NCBI GenBank assembly: GCA_002333125.1
Contig: DDBM01000226.1
Location: 696 to 6,405, forward strand
Direction: 5' to 3'
Length of the DNA stretch: 5,710 nt
DNA from: Moraxellaceae bacterium UBA2032
GTDB taxonomy: Bacteria > Pseudomonadota > Gammaproteobacteria > Pseudomonadales > Moraxellaceae
The notes beneath the pieces are model-generated. The model did no database searches and was not told where the DNA came from. It saw only the letters and a program-made list of their open reading frames with translations. Made by a program: the position numbers and the translations under genes. This document shows positions 1 through 5,129 of this stretch, in pieces. The first letter of the stretch is position 1. Each line of letters opens with the position of its first letter.

Positions 1-90
1 ATTACGCATTGCCGCCAAACCTGCCAACGTGATGAAGATAGACAACACCATGGCAAAAACAGGTTTATTAATAAAGAAACGAGCTAACAC
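1..90 (-). CDS. RND efflux transporter, inner-membrane subunit (N-terminal 30 codons only)
   Basis: This is the start of a resistance-nodulation-division (AcrB/MexB-type) proton-driven pump, cut by the window edge after 30 codons. The translation begins M-L-A-R-F-F-I-N-K-P-V-F-A and continues into a hydrophobic run ending L-A-G-L-A-A-M-R-N. This is the typical RND N-terminus, a short cytoplasmic helix with the R-F-F-I-x-x-P-x-F signature followed by the first membrane helix. The start is GTG at 90-88, preceded by GGAG at 100-97 with a 6-base spacer. The in-frame ATG at codon 14 is too far inside the signature to be the start. It lies 10 bases after the stop of the periplasmic adaptor gene, so the two are surely co-transcribed and form one pump. 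The substrate cannot be told from this fragment; antibiotic or toxic-compound export is the family norm. Confidence 0.9.
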   Translation of the reverse strand, partial: MLARFFINKPVFAMVLSIFITLAGLAAMRN

Positions 91-100
91 GGCAGTCTCC

Positions 101-1309
101 TTATTGGGCAGCAGTTGGGGCAGATGGTGTTTTTGCAGCTAAGGTCGCGGCATCTACAGGATTAACCACCGAGTTGGGCATTGCTTTAAACAAGCCATCA
201 ACCAAAACGCGCTCACCTTCTTGTAAACCGCTATCAATAACCCATGATTCGGTATTATTGATTGTTGCCCACTCACCCACGTTAACGGGACGAGGTTCAA
301 TTTTATTTTCTTTGTTAACCACCATCACCATTTTGCCCATTGGCCCTTCGATGACAGCCCGTTGCGGCACAGTTAAGGCATTAAGACGCTCGCCACCCTC
401 TAACACCACATGCACAAACTGACCTGCGCGTAATTGATATTGAGGATTTGCTAATTCGGCGCGCGCTTGGGTTGTGCCTGTGTTGGCGTTAACGGCCACA
501 TCAGTAAAAGACACCACGCCTGTAGTGCCATAAAAAGAACCATCGGCTTGTTTGATTTTGGCAATATATTGATTATTGCTAGGTGCTTTAAATAAACCAT
601 TAGCTGTTAGGGTGCGAATTTTTTGTTGCTCTACATCGGGTAAGCCAAAATAGACATGAATTGGATTAAGCTGACTTATGGTAGTTAATAAAACATCTGA
701 GCCTGTAATATATGTGCCTTCATTTTTTTGAGTAAGACCAACTACACCCGATATTGGTGCATTAATTTGGGTATAAGACACATTTAGGCGTGCTTGTTTA
801 ATTTGTGCCTGTACGCCTTTAAGGTCTGCTTGACTAATTTGCAGTGCCGACACGGTGTCATCATAATCTTTTTGAGAAACGACTTTTTGTTCCCATAGCG
901 GTTTAATACGCGATAAATTACGCTCGGCCTGATTTAAACGTGCCTGCATACTGGCAAGCTGCGCCTCTAAATTATTGACTACCGCTTCGTAATTTGCCGA
1001 ATCTAATACAAATAATGGCTGCCCTGCACTAATGGCTTGGCCTTCTTGATAACGTTTTTTTAATAAAATGCCCGACACTCGCGCTCTAATTTCTGCTTCT
1101 TTAGAGGCGGCCACTTGTGCGGTGTATTCAAAATGAACGGGCGTGTTTTGAGCTTTTACGGTAATGACCGCCACTTCGGGAGGTGGCATTGCTGGCATAC
1201 CTTGTGGTGCTGCACCTTGTGGCGTTTTGTTACAAGCACTTAACGCTAAAGCAATAAAAAAAAAGGATGAATAACGCACCACCGATGATGGCTGTGAAAA
1301 CACAGACAT
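101..1309 (-). CDS. RND efflux periplasmic adaptor subunit (membrane fusion lipoprotein, AcrA/MexA family)
   Basis: The 402-residue adaptor links the inner-membrane RND pump encoded immediately downstream to an outer-membrane channel. The N-terminus is a lipoprotein signal: a hydrophobic stretch at residues 16-25 ends in the lipobox L-S-A-C, with Cys26 as the lipidated residue, followed by a Pro/Gly/Met-rich linker to about residue 43. The first half-lipoyl and barrel-sandwich segment spans about 55-105 (I-R-A-R-V-S-G, then Q-E-G-Q-x-I-x-x-G-Q-P-L-F). An alpha-hairpin coiled coil covers about 106-178, and the second lipoyl half (A-P-I-S-G-V-V-G) about 182-200. The beta-barrel follows (about 205-305), then a membrane-proximal domain to about 385. 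The length is normal for the family. ATG at 1309 was chosen because GGGAG sits 6 bases upstream; a TTG 8 codons earlier would put the Shine-Dalgarno inside the gene. The Ala/Pro/Thr-rich tail is probably disordered. The substrate is unknown and no linked regulator gene is visible. Confidence 0.93.
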   Translation of the reverse strand: MSVFSQPSSVVRYSSFFFIALALSACNKTPQGAAPQGMPAMPPPEVAVITVKAQNTPVHFEYTAQVAASKEAEIRARVSGILLKKRYQEGQAISAGQPLFVLDSANYEAVVNNLEAQLASMQARLNQAERNLSRIKPLWEQKVVSQKDYDDTVSALQISQADLKGVQAQIKQARLNVSYTQINAPISGVVGLTQKNEGTYITGSDVLLTTISQLNPIHVYFGLPDVEQQKIRTLTANGLFKAPSNNQYIAKIKQADGSFYGTTGVVSFTDVAVNANTGTTQARAELANPQYQLRAGQFVHVVLEGGERLNALTVPQRAVIEGPMGKMVMVVNKENKIEPRPVNVGEWATINNTESWVIDSGLQEGERVLVDGLFKAMPNSVVNPVDAATLAAKTPSAPTAAQ

Positions 1310-1312
1310 AAC

Positions 1313-1359
1313 AAACTCCCAAAATACAGACAAATTAGCTTGTATCCTACAGGGAGTTT
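1313..1359 (-). promoter_or_regulatory. Inverted repeat that can fold over the ribosome binding site of the adaptor gene
   Basis: AAACTCCC (1313-1320 on the plus strand) and GGGAGTTT (1352-1359) are perfect 8-bp inverted arms separated by 31 bases. A second pair, ATACA (1324-1328) and TGTAT (1341-1345), is nested almost concentrically inside. In the minus-strand transcript the 3' arm contains the GGGAG Shine-Dalgarno (1320-1316) of the efflux adaptor, 6 bases before its ATG. The 5' arm is its exact complement. The structure could therefore hide the ribosome binding site if the transcript starts upstream of 1359. A protein operator is the alternative reading. The repeats are seen; their function is inferred. 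Confidence 0.45.
1316..1320 (-). promoter_or_regulatory. Shine-Dalgarno (GGGAG) deciding the adaptor start
   Basis: GGGAG followed by the 6-base spacer TTTGTT and ATG at 1309-1307 fixes the start of the efflux adaptor. It rules against the in-frame TTG at 1333-1331. Confidence 0.75.
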
Positions 1360-1400
1360 AAGCGTGACGATATAGTCAAAACAAGAAACATGGGGTCATT

Positions 1401-1425
1401 AAAAAATAAACGACAACTTAAGTCG
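1401..1425 (-). terminator. Weak candidate rho-independent terminator after the DUF6776 gene
   Basis: Read on the minus strand, CGAC, a 7-base loop and GTCG are followed by a T-rich tract (TTTATTTTTT). The stem overlaps the last codons and stop of the DUF6776 gene. Only four base pairs are firm, so termination may be partial and some readthrough into the efflux genes is plausible. Confidence 0.3.
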
Positions 1426-2119
1426 CAACATCCCACTTAAACTTTTTTTGTACTTTAACGGCTTTTTTACCCGATGTTTGAGCGGTAATTTCGATGCTAT
1501 CGGCCACAAAGTTTGGAGGTAACACTATTTCACCTGTGACACTTTTAAAATACTGCAAAGAGACTTCTTGAGGAGGGATAACCACACTTTTATTTTTGGC
1601 AACACCAATAACACGAAGTGATACTCTGACTGTGACTTGTTGTTGATTATTTTGATTTTGAATTAATAGAGCGCGATATTGATATTGACCTTGTGGGCTT
1701 TTATACACTTTAACGCTATCAATATTAAGCGAAGCATTTACGCCTTTTGCACCAAGCAAACGCTGATACACCATAATTTGCTCTTGCATATCGGCTACAC
1801 TGGCTAACTGATTTTTATTGTCTTGCTGTAGTTTTTGCGTAATTTGCTGCGCAATATCGACACTCTGCTGCGCTTCTGCTACCTGTAACTCAAGCTGTGT
1901 AATACGTTGTTTTTGAGTAGTCACTTGCTGCTTTAATTGTTTAACTTCAAGTGCCGTTGCACCCACACTCTGCAAGCTATAATCATATCCCCAATAAAAA
2001 AAACCTACTGCATTTAACACTAACCCTAAAACCGCAACTAAACTCCAGCCTAACAAATGCTGCGTAATCGGTGCATTGATATAACTTTTGAAACGTTGTT
2101 TACGTCTGCTCTGCCACAT
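1418..2119 (-). CDS. DUF6776 family membrane protein with coiled coil (function unknown)
   Basis: This 233-residue protein resembles the DUF6776 family of uncharacterised gammaproteobacterial proteins. It has a short basic cytoplasmic N-terminus (residues 1-20, S-R-R-K-Q-R-F-K), then one membrane helix at about 22-43. A Gln-rich coiled coil follows at about 55-118, with heptad-like runs such as V-K-Q-L-K-Q-Q-V and I-T-Q-L-E-L-Q-V. A beta-rich C-terminal domain, likely periplasmic, spans about 128-230 and is introduced by V-Y-Q-R-L-L-G. The topology is therefore a single-pass anchor with a stalk and head outside the cytoplasm. ATG at 2119 has AAGG 8 bases upstream. The gene begins 19 bases after the argC stop and is probably co-transcribed with it. 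I recall the same argC neighbour in pseudomonads, which supports family assignment but gives no function. No enzyme motif is visible. Confidence 0.75.
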   Translation of the reverse strand: MWQSRRKQRFKSYINAPITQHLLGWSLVAVLGLVLNAVGFFYWGYDYSLQSVGATALEVKQLKQQVTTQKQRITQLELQVAEAQQSVDIAQQITQKLQQDNKNQLASVADMQEQIMVYQRLLGAKGVNASLNIDSVKVYKSPQGQYQYRALLIQNQNNQQQVTVRVSLRVIGVAKNKSVVIPPQEVSLQYFKSVTGEIVLPPNFVADSIEITAQTSGKKAVKVQKKFKWDVAT

Positions 2120-2138
2120 AAATGCACCTTGTTAAAAA

Positions 2139-3173
2139 CTACGGTAATAACGCGATATGATTTAAACCTGTGGTTTCGGGTAAGCCACACATAATATTCA
2201 TATTTTGCACAGCCTGACCTGCCGCACCTTTAACCAAATTATCAATCACCGACAAAATAACTACGGTGTCTCCACCTTGAGGACGATGCACAGCCATACG
2301 ACACATATTAGCTCCACGCACCGAACGGGTTTCAGGGTGACTGCCTGCGGGCAATACATCAACAAAGGCCTCGTTCTGATACGTTTTCTCGTATAATGCT
2401 TGAATATCAGACACATCGGCGGTCAAACGTGCATACAGGGTGGCATGAATACCACGAATCATTGGCAATAAGTGGGGTACAAAAGTTAATCCTACAGGCG
2501 CACCACTAATACTCGCTAAACCTTGCTTAATTTCGGGTAAGTGCCTATGCCCTGCCACACCATACGCTTTAAAGCTGTCACCTGCTTCACATAACAAAGT
2601 GGCTACTTCGGCTTTGCGCCCTGCACCCGACACGCCTGACTTAGCATCGGCAATTAAACTTTGACTATCAATCAAACCTGCTTTTAATAACGGTAAAAAA
2701 CCTAATTGCACTGCTGTTGGATAACAACCTGGATTGGCCACTAAACGTGCCGTTTTGATGGCTTCGCGGTTGACTTCGGGTAAACCATACACGGCTTCGA
2801 CCAATAAGTCCTCGCTGGTATGCGGCATACCGTACCATTGTTGCCACTGTGCAGGGTCTTTTAAACGAAAGTCGGCCGCTAAATCTATAATTTTTACGCC
2901 GTGTGCGAGTAGTTCGGGGACTTGTTTCATGGCCACACCATTGGGCGTAGCAAAAAAAACCACATCACACGAGCCTAAATTTTCGAGGGTTGGCTCACTA
3001 AAGGGCAAATCAACACGACCACGTAAATTAGGATACATTTGTGAAACAGGCATTCCAGCCTCGGTGCGTGATGTAACGGCTTTTAATTCAACTTCAGGGT
3101 GCTGCGCCAATAAACGTAATAATTCAACGCCTGTATAACCTGTACCACCCACAATACCGACTTTAATCACCAT
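2139..3173 (-). CDS. argC: N-acetyl-gamma-glutamyl-phosphate reductase
   Basis: ArgC carries out the NADPH-dependent reduction of N-acetylglutamyl 5-phosphate to N-acetylglutamate 5-semialdehyde in the cytoplasmic arginine pathway. Numbered from the ATG, the 344-residue protein has the Rossmann nucleotide-binding loop G-G-T-G-Y-T-G near residues 9-15. The catalytic cysteine is Cys150 in N-P-G-C-Y-P-T. The conserved S-G-V-S-G-A-G-R lies at about 179-186, and G-H-R-H-L-P-E-I at about 208-215 includes the catalytic-type histidine. Length and order match the common (type 1) ArgC enzymes, so it looks intact. The start is uncertain by one or a few codons: ATG at 3173 is only 3 bases from GGAG, whereas GTG at 3170 has a better 6-base spacing and gives [13 protein letters not shown] at 3182 is also in frame but has no good ribosome binding site. 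A strong promoter lies just upstream; the DUF6776 gene follows 19 bases after the stop. No other arg gene is in view. Confidence 0.96.
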   Translation of the reverse strand: MVIKVGIVGGTGYTGVELLRLLAQHPEVELKAVTSRTEAGMPVSQMYPNLRGRVDLPFSEPTLENLGSCDVVFFATPNGVAMKQVPELLAHGVKIIDLAADFRLKDPAQWQQWYGMPHTSEDLLVEAVYGLPEVNREAIKTARLVANPGCYPTAVQLGFLPLLKAGLIDSQSLIADAKSGVSGAGRKAEVATLLCEAGDSFKAYGVAGHRHLPEIKQGLASISGAPVGLTFVPHLLPMIRGIHATLYARLTADVSDIQALYEKTYQNEAFVDVLPAGSHPETRSVRGANMCRMAVHRPQGGDTVVILSVIDNLVKGAAGQAVQNMNIMCGLPETTGLNHIALLP

Positions 3174-3176
3174 ACT

Positions 3177-3180
3177 CTCC
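3177..3180 (-). promoter_or_regulatory. Shine-Dalgarno (GGAG) of argC
   Basis: GGAG is followed by AGT and then ATG-GTG. The spacing is 3 bases to the ATG and 6 bases to the next codon GTG, so this site leaves the true first codon of argC open between 3173 and 3170. Confidence 0.6.
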
Positions 3181-3204
3181 AAATGCCTTTAAAATAATAG
3201 GCCA

Positions 3205-3233
3205 ATTATAACCATGACTTTTAGGGATGTTGA
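3205..3233 (-). promoter_or_regulatory. Sigma70-type promoter of argC
   Basis: On the minus strand, TCAACA (3233-3228, four of six matches to TTGACA) and a perfect TATAAT (3210-3205) are separated by 17 bases. The predicted start of transcription is near 3198, giving a leader of roughly 25 bases before argC. No convincing ARG-box (TGAAT-like/ATTCA-like palindrome) is seen beside it. Confidence 0.6.
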
Positions 3234-3272
3234 TGATTTTTTAGTTTAAAGAAATGTAGTATGTTTAAAAAT

Positions 3273-3299
3273 ACTTCGACTCCGTTCAGTGTGCGGCTC
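3273..3299. repeat. Possible half of a dispersed palindromic repeat
   Basis: The plus strand carries CTTCGACTCCGTTCAGTG inside a GC-richer island in an otherwise AT-rich gap between the second binding-protein gene and argC. The core CTTCGACTCCG resembles one arm of short dispersed palindromic repeats that I recall from several bacterial genomes. Only one arm is present here, and it forms only a weak stem (CCG with CGG). Being just after the stop of the binding-protein gene, it may be a relic of a repeat or terminator. This is similarity from memory; no second copy is in the window. Confidence 0.3.
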
Positions 3300-3303
3300 T
3301 TTT

Positions 3304-4107
3304 TTATTGACCTAAGGTAATTTGCCCCTTACAGACATCACTAGCCACCCCATGATTTTGTGCCATTTTGGCTATTTCACCTTCTTTTCTTAGTTGCCCT
3401 ATTTGCATATTAATGCTTGTTATTAACTGCTCTGCATTAGGATATCGTTTTGCTACAGCCAAACGATAACTTTTTCTAGTTACATCTTCTAAATCTACAC
3501 AACCCATATCATTAAATTGATATAAACCCATTTTAATTCCGTACTGTAATACAGGGGCTTCGACCGCAAAAAAATCACATTGTTTATTTTTTAATTTATT
3601 TAAAACAGCTTGTATAGACGATTCACGGATAATATCTAATTTCTTTTCTAATACACCATAATTATAACTATCTACACCACATATTTTATAATTTTTTATA
3701 TTTTTAGATTCGGGTATATTTAGTATACTGAATATTTGTTTGCTATACACCAAACTATAATAAAGCTGATAAATAGGTTGGGTAAAATAGAGGTATTGTT
3801 GGCGTTCTAGAGTAGCACTAATATCTAATATCATGTCACAGCCTGCACCTAGTGCCGCTGTTTTTGCGCGAGTATGTACCTCTGACCACGGTAGTCGTTG
3901 AATATCATAAGGCTGATTTAGTCGGGCTAGTACGGTACTAGCTAAAGTAAAGGTATAACCATTAAATACTGGCTCTTGGGCAGATTTATCCCAATAGGTA
4001 TAAGGTGGCCACGGATTTTCATCGACACAAATACTTAACGCAGAGCCAGCTATGCTGTTAGTTGATAAAAACAAAGCGACAAGACCCACATAAGCCATTG
4101 CACGCAT
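3304..4107 (-). CDS. Periplasmic solute-binding protein, SBP_bac_3-like (second of tandem pair)
   Basis: This 267-residue exported protein has the two-lobed fold of amino-acid-type binding proteins (SBP_bac_3). The signal peptide covers about residues 1-23 (hydrophobic V-G-L-V-A-L-F-L, then an A-G-S-A cleavage region). The mature part starts L-S-I-C-V-D-E-N-P-W-P-P-Y, the usual first strand and ligand-facing loop. The segment around Arg102 (E-R-Q-Q-Y-L-Y-F-T) matches the E-K-R-Q-Q-x-x-x-F-T region of HisJ-type proteins, whose arginine binds the ligand carboxylate. An alpha-amino or other carboxylate ligand is therefore plausible. Six cysteines (27, 90, 143, 177, 203, 259) are shared with the upstream paralogue. 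It begins 10 bases after that gene's stop with a weak GAG Shine-Dalgarno, so translational coupling is possible. No permease or ATPase gene is adjacent, so uptake through a distant transporter, sensing, or a non-transport role all remain open. Its middle is very AT-rich. Confidence 0.85.
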   Translation of the reverse strand: MRAMAYVGLVALFLSTNSIAGSALSICVDENPWPPYTYWDKSAQEPVFNGYTFTLASTVLARLNQPYDIQRLPWSEVHTRAKTAALGAGCDMILDISATLERQQYLYFTQPIYQLYYSLVYSKQIFSILNIPESKNIKNYKICGVDSYNYGVLEKKLDIIRESSIQAVLNKLKNKQCDFFAVEAPVLQYGIKMGLYQFNDMGCVDLEDVTRKSYRLAVAKRYPNAEQLITSINMQIGQLRKEGEIAKMAQNHGVASDVCKGQITLGQ

Positions 4108-4117
4108 AATAAATACT

Positions 4118-4921
4118 CTAATTGATATTTAGAGTTTGCTGGCACGTAGTGGGGTTAATATCGTATTCTTCAGCCAAACTCGCCATTTCTTTAGCTGATT
4201 CTAGTAATGCTTTTTGCATACTAGCAACGACAGTTGCTGCACCCACAACATGTTTAGCGACCCCTATATGATAGGCTTTTTCGGTACCTGCTAAACGAAC
4301 ACACCCTACAGGGGGAACTTGATATTGATTAGCACGTTGTCCGTACCTCATACTAACACTTTCTGCCACAAACACTTCGCACTCTTTGGTCTTTATATTA
4401 AAGACGGCATCTTTAATACTATTTAATGCTTGTATGTTTAAAGCTTTAGAAACTGCGCCATAATCTACATTTTTTACGCCACAGACTTTAAATTTATTTG
4501 CTTCAGATAAGCTTTTAATACCTAAGCCTGTCATATAACTTTCCCAATTATAGACTAAGTCATAATGTAAACTATAAATAGGATTTGTTAGCATTAAATA
4601 GTTATCGTGGCTTACATTTTTATTCACATCTAAAATAATATCACAACCTGCATTTGGGCTCTTATTTTGTATTTTTGAGTCTATGTCTGTTTGAGTCAAA
4701 CTTTTAATTGCATACGGCGTTTGCGTTTTTTCCATAATTATTTTAATAAGCTCTAACGAATAACCTCGTAGTTGACCAGCCCCTTTAATTTTTTCGGCAT
4801 ATACAAAAGGAGCATTAAAGTTTTTATCTAAACAAATTTGTAATGGCGCAGCTTGAACAGACACGCTAAGTATCACGCCTCCCCCTAAAATCGCCAAAGA
4901 CAACACGCGCACTAACAACAT
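4118..4921 (-). CDS. Periplasmic solute-binding protein, SBP_bac_3-like (first of tandem pair)
   Basis: This protein is also 267 residues and is clearly paralogous to the gene that follows it. Shared landmarks are C-x-D-x-N near the mature N-terminus (Cys30), G-C-D-x-I-L-D (Cys93), P-I-Y-x-L-x-Y-x-L-V-Y (114-124), C-G-V (Cys147), C-x-x-F-x-x-E (Cys181) and G-C-V (Cys207), plus Cys260 near the end. The signal peptide is residues 1-24, with V-Q-A before the cut. Unlike its partner, the position of the canonical ligand-carboxylate arginine holds His105 (V-S-H-D-N-Y), so its ligand or binding mode should differ. The start ATG has a strong GGAGGA just upstream (4930-4925). A possible -10 (TATATT, 4948-4943) precedes it, but no good -35 was found. 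A 12-base palindrome lies farther upstream. It diverges from the alpha/beta hydrolase gene. The paired binding proteins lack visible ABC transporter partners. Confidence 0.84.
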   Translation of the reverse strand: MLLVRVLSLAILGGGVILSVSVQAAPLQICLDKNFNAPFVYAEKIKGAGQLRGYSLELIKIIMEKTQTPYAIKSLTQTDIDSKIQNKSPNAGCDIILDVNKNVSHDNYLMLTNPIYSLHYDLVYNWESYMTGLGIKSLSEANKFKVCGVKNVDYGAVSKALNIQALNSIKDAVFNIKTKECEVFVAESVSMRYGQRANQYQVPPVGCVRLAGTEKAYHIGVAKHVVGAATVVASMQKALLESAKEMASLAEEYDINPTTCQQTLNIN

Positions 4922-4969
4922 ACATCCTCCACTCTTGTTATAAATATAGCCCGATACAGTGAATTCTGC

Positions 4970-4981
4970 ATCCGTGCGGAT
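4970..4981. repeat. Short inverted repeat in the divergent intergenic region
   Basis: ATCCGTGCGGAT is a palindrome with 5-bp arms and a 2-base centre, GC-rich against an AT-rich surround. It sits about 50 bases upstream of the first binding-protein gene and about 150 bases upstream of the hydrolase gene. An operator for the binding-protein pair is possible, but at this length chance cannot be excluded. Confidence 0.3.
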
Positions 4982-5068
4982 TAGTATTTAATTATTAAAA
5001 TCACCTAAAAACTGAGTCTATCCTCTTTAAGCGCACCTGTCGATTAGCACAAAAAACAAACATCCTGC

Positions 5069-5097
5069 TTGACAAGTTATATTAAGCCATCTAAATT
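5069..5097 (+). promoter_or_regulatory. Sigma70-type promoter of the alpha/beta hydrolase gene
   Basis: A perfect -35 TTGACA (5069-5074) is followed after 17 bases by TAAATT (5092-5097, four of six matches to TATAAT). Transcription would start near 5104, giving a leader of about 26 bases before the ATG at 5130. Confidence 0.6.
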
Positions 5098-5129
5098 AGT
5101 GAACAACTGTACACCAAAAGAGATTAGTC

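Noticed and set aside
174..422. Plus-strand open frame opposite the adaptor gene
   Set aside because: It lies wholly inside the well-supported adaptor gene on the other strand and its translation has no recognisable domain.
1310..1333. TTG start 8 codons upstream for the efflux adaptor
   Set aside because: The upstream extension repeats M-S-V-F from a short direct repeat (TGTCTGTATTTT/TGTCTGTGTTTT), has no good ribosome binding site and would bury the GGGAG site within the gene.
1374..1379. TTGACT as a -35 box for the adaptor gene (minus strand)
   Set aside because: No -10-like hexamer occurs at 16-18 bases; TAGGAT is about 24 bases away.
2205..2396. Plus-strand open frame opposite the 3' part of argC
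   Set aside because: It is a shadow of argC with low-complexity, unfamiliar translation.
2734..3138. 134-codon plus-strand open frame opposite argC
   Set aside because: argC is complete with catalytic motifs in this stretch; the antisense frame has no domain character and is explained by argC codon use.
3241..3303. Strong terminator after the second binding-protein gene
   Set aside because: The GC-rich island makes only a 3-bp firm stem with a large loop, not a convincing rho-independent hairpin.
3304..4921. Binding proteins as MxaJ/XoxJ-type partners of a quinoprotein dehydrogenase
   Set aside because: The C-x-D-x-N start and the G-x-C-D strand are reminiscent, but no dehydrogenase or cytochrome gene is nearby and the second lobe does not clearly match.
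4987..4999. AT-only palindrome TTTAATTATTAAA
   Set aside because: Such symmetry is expected by chance in AT-rich intergenic DNA, and nothing ties it to a gene.
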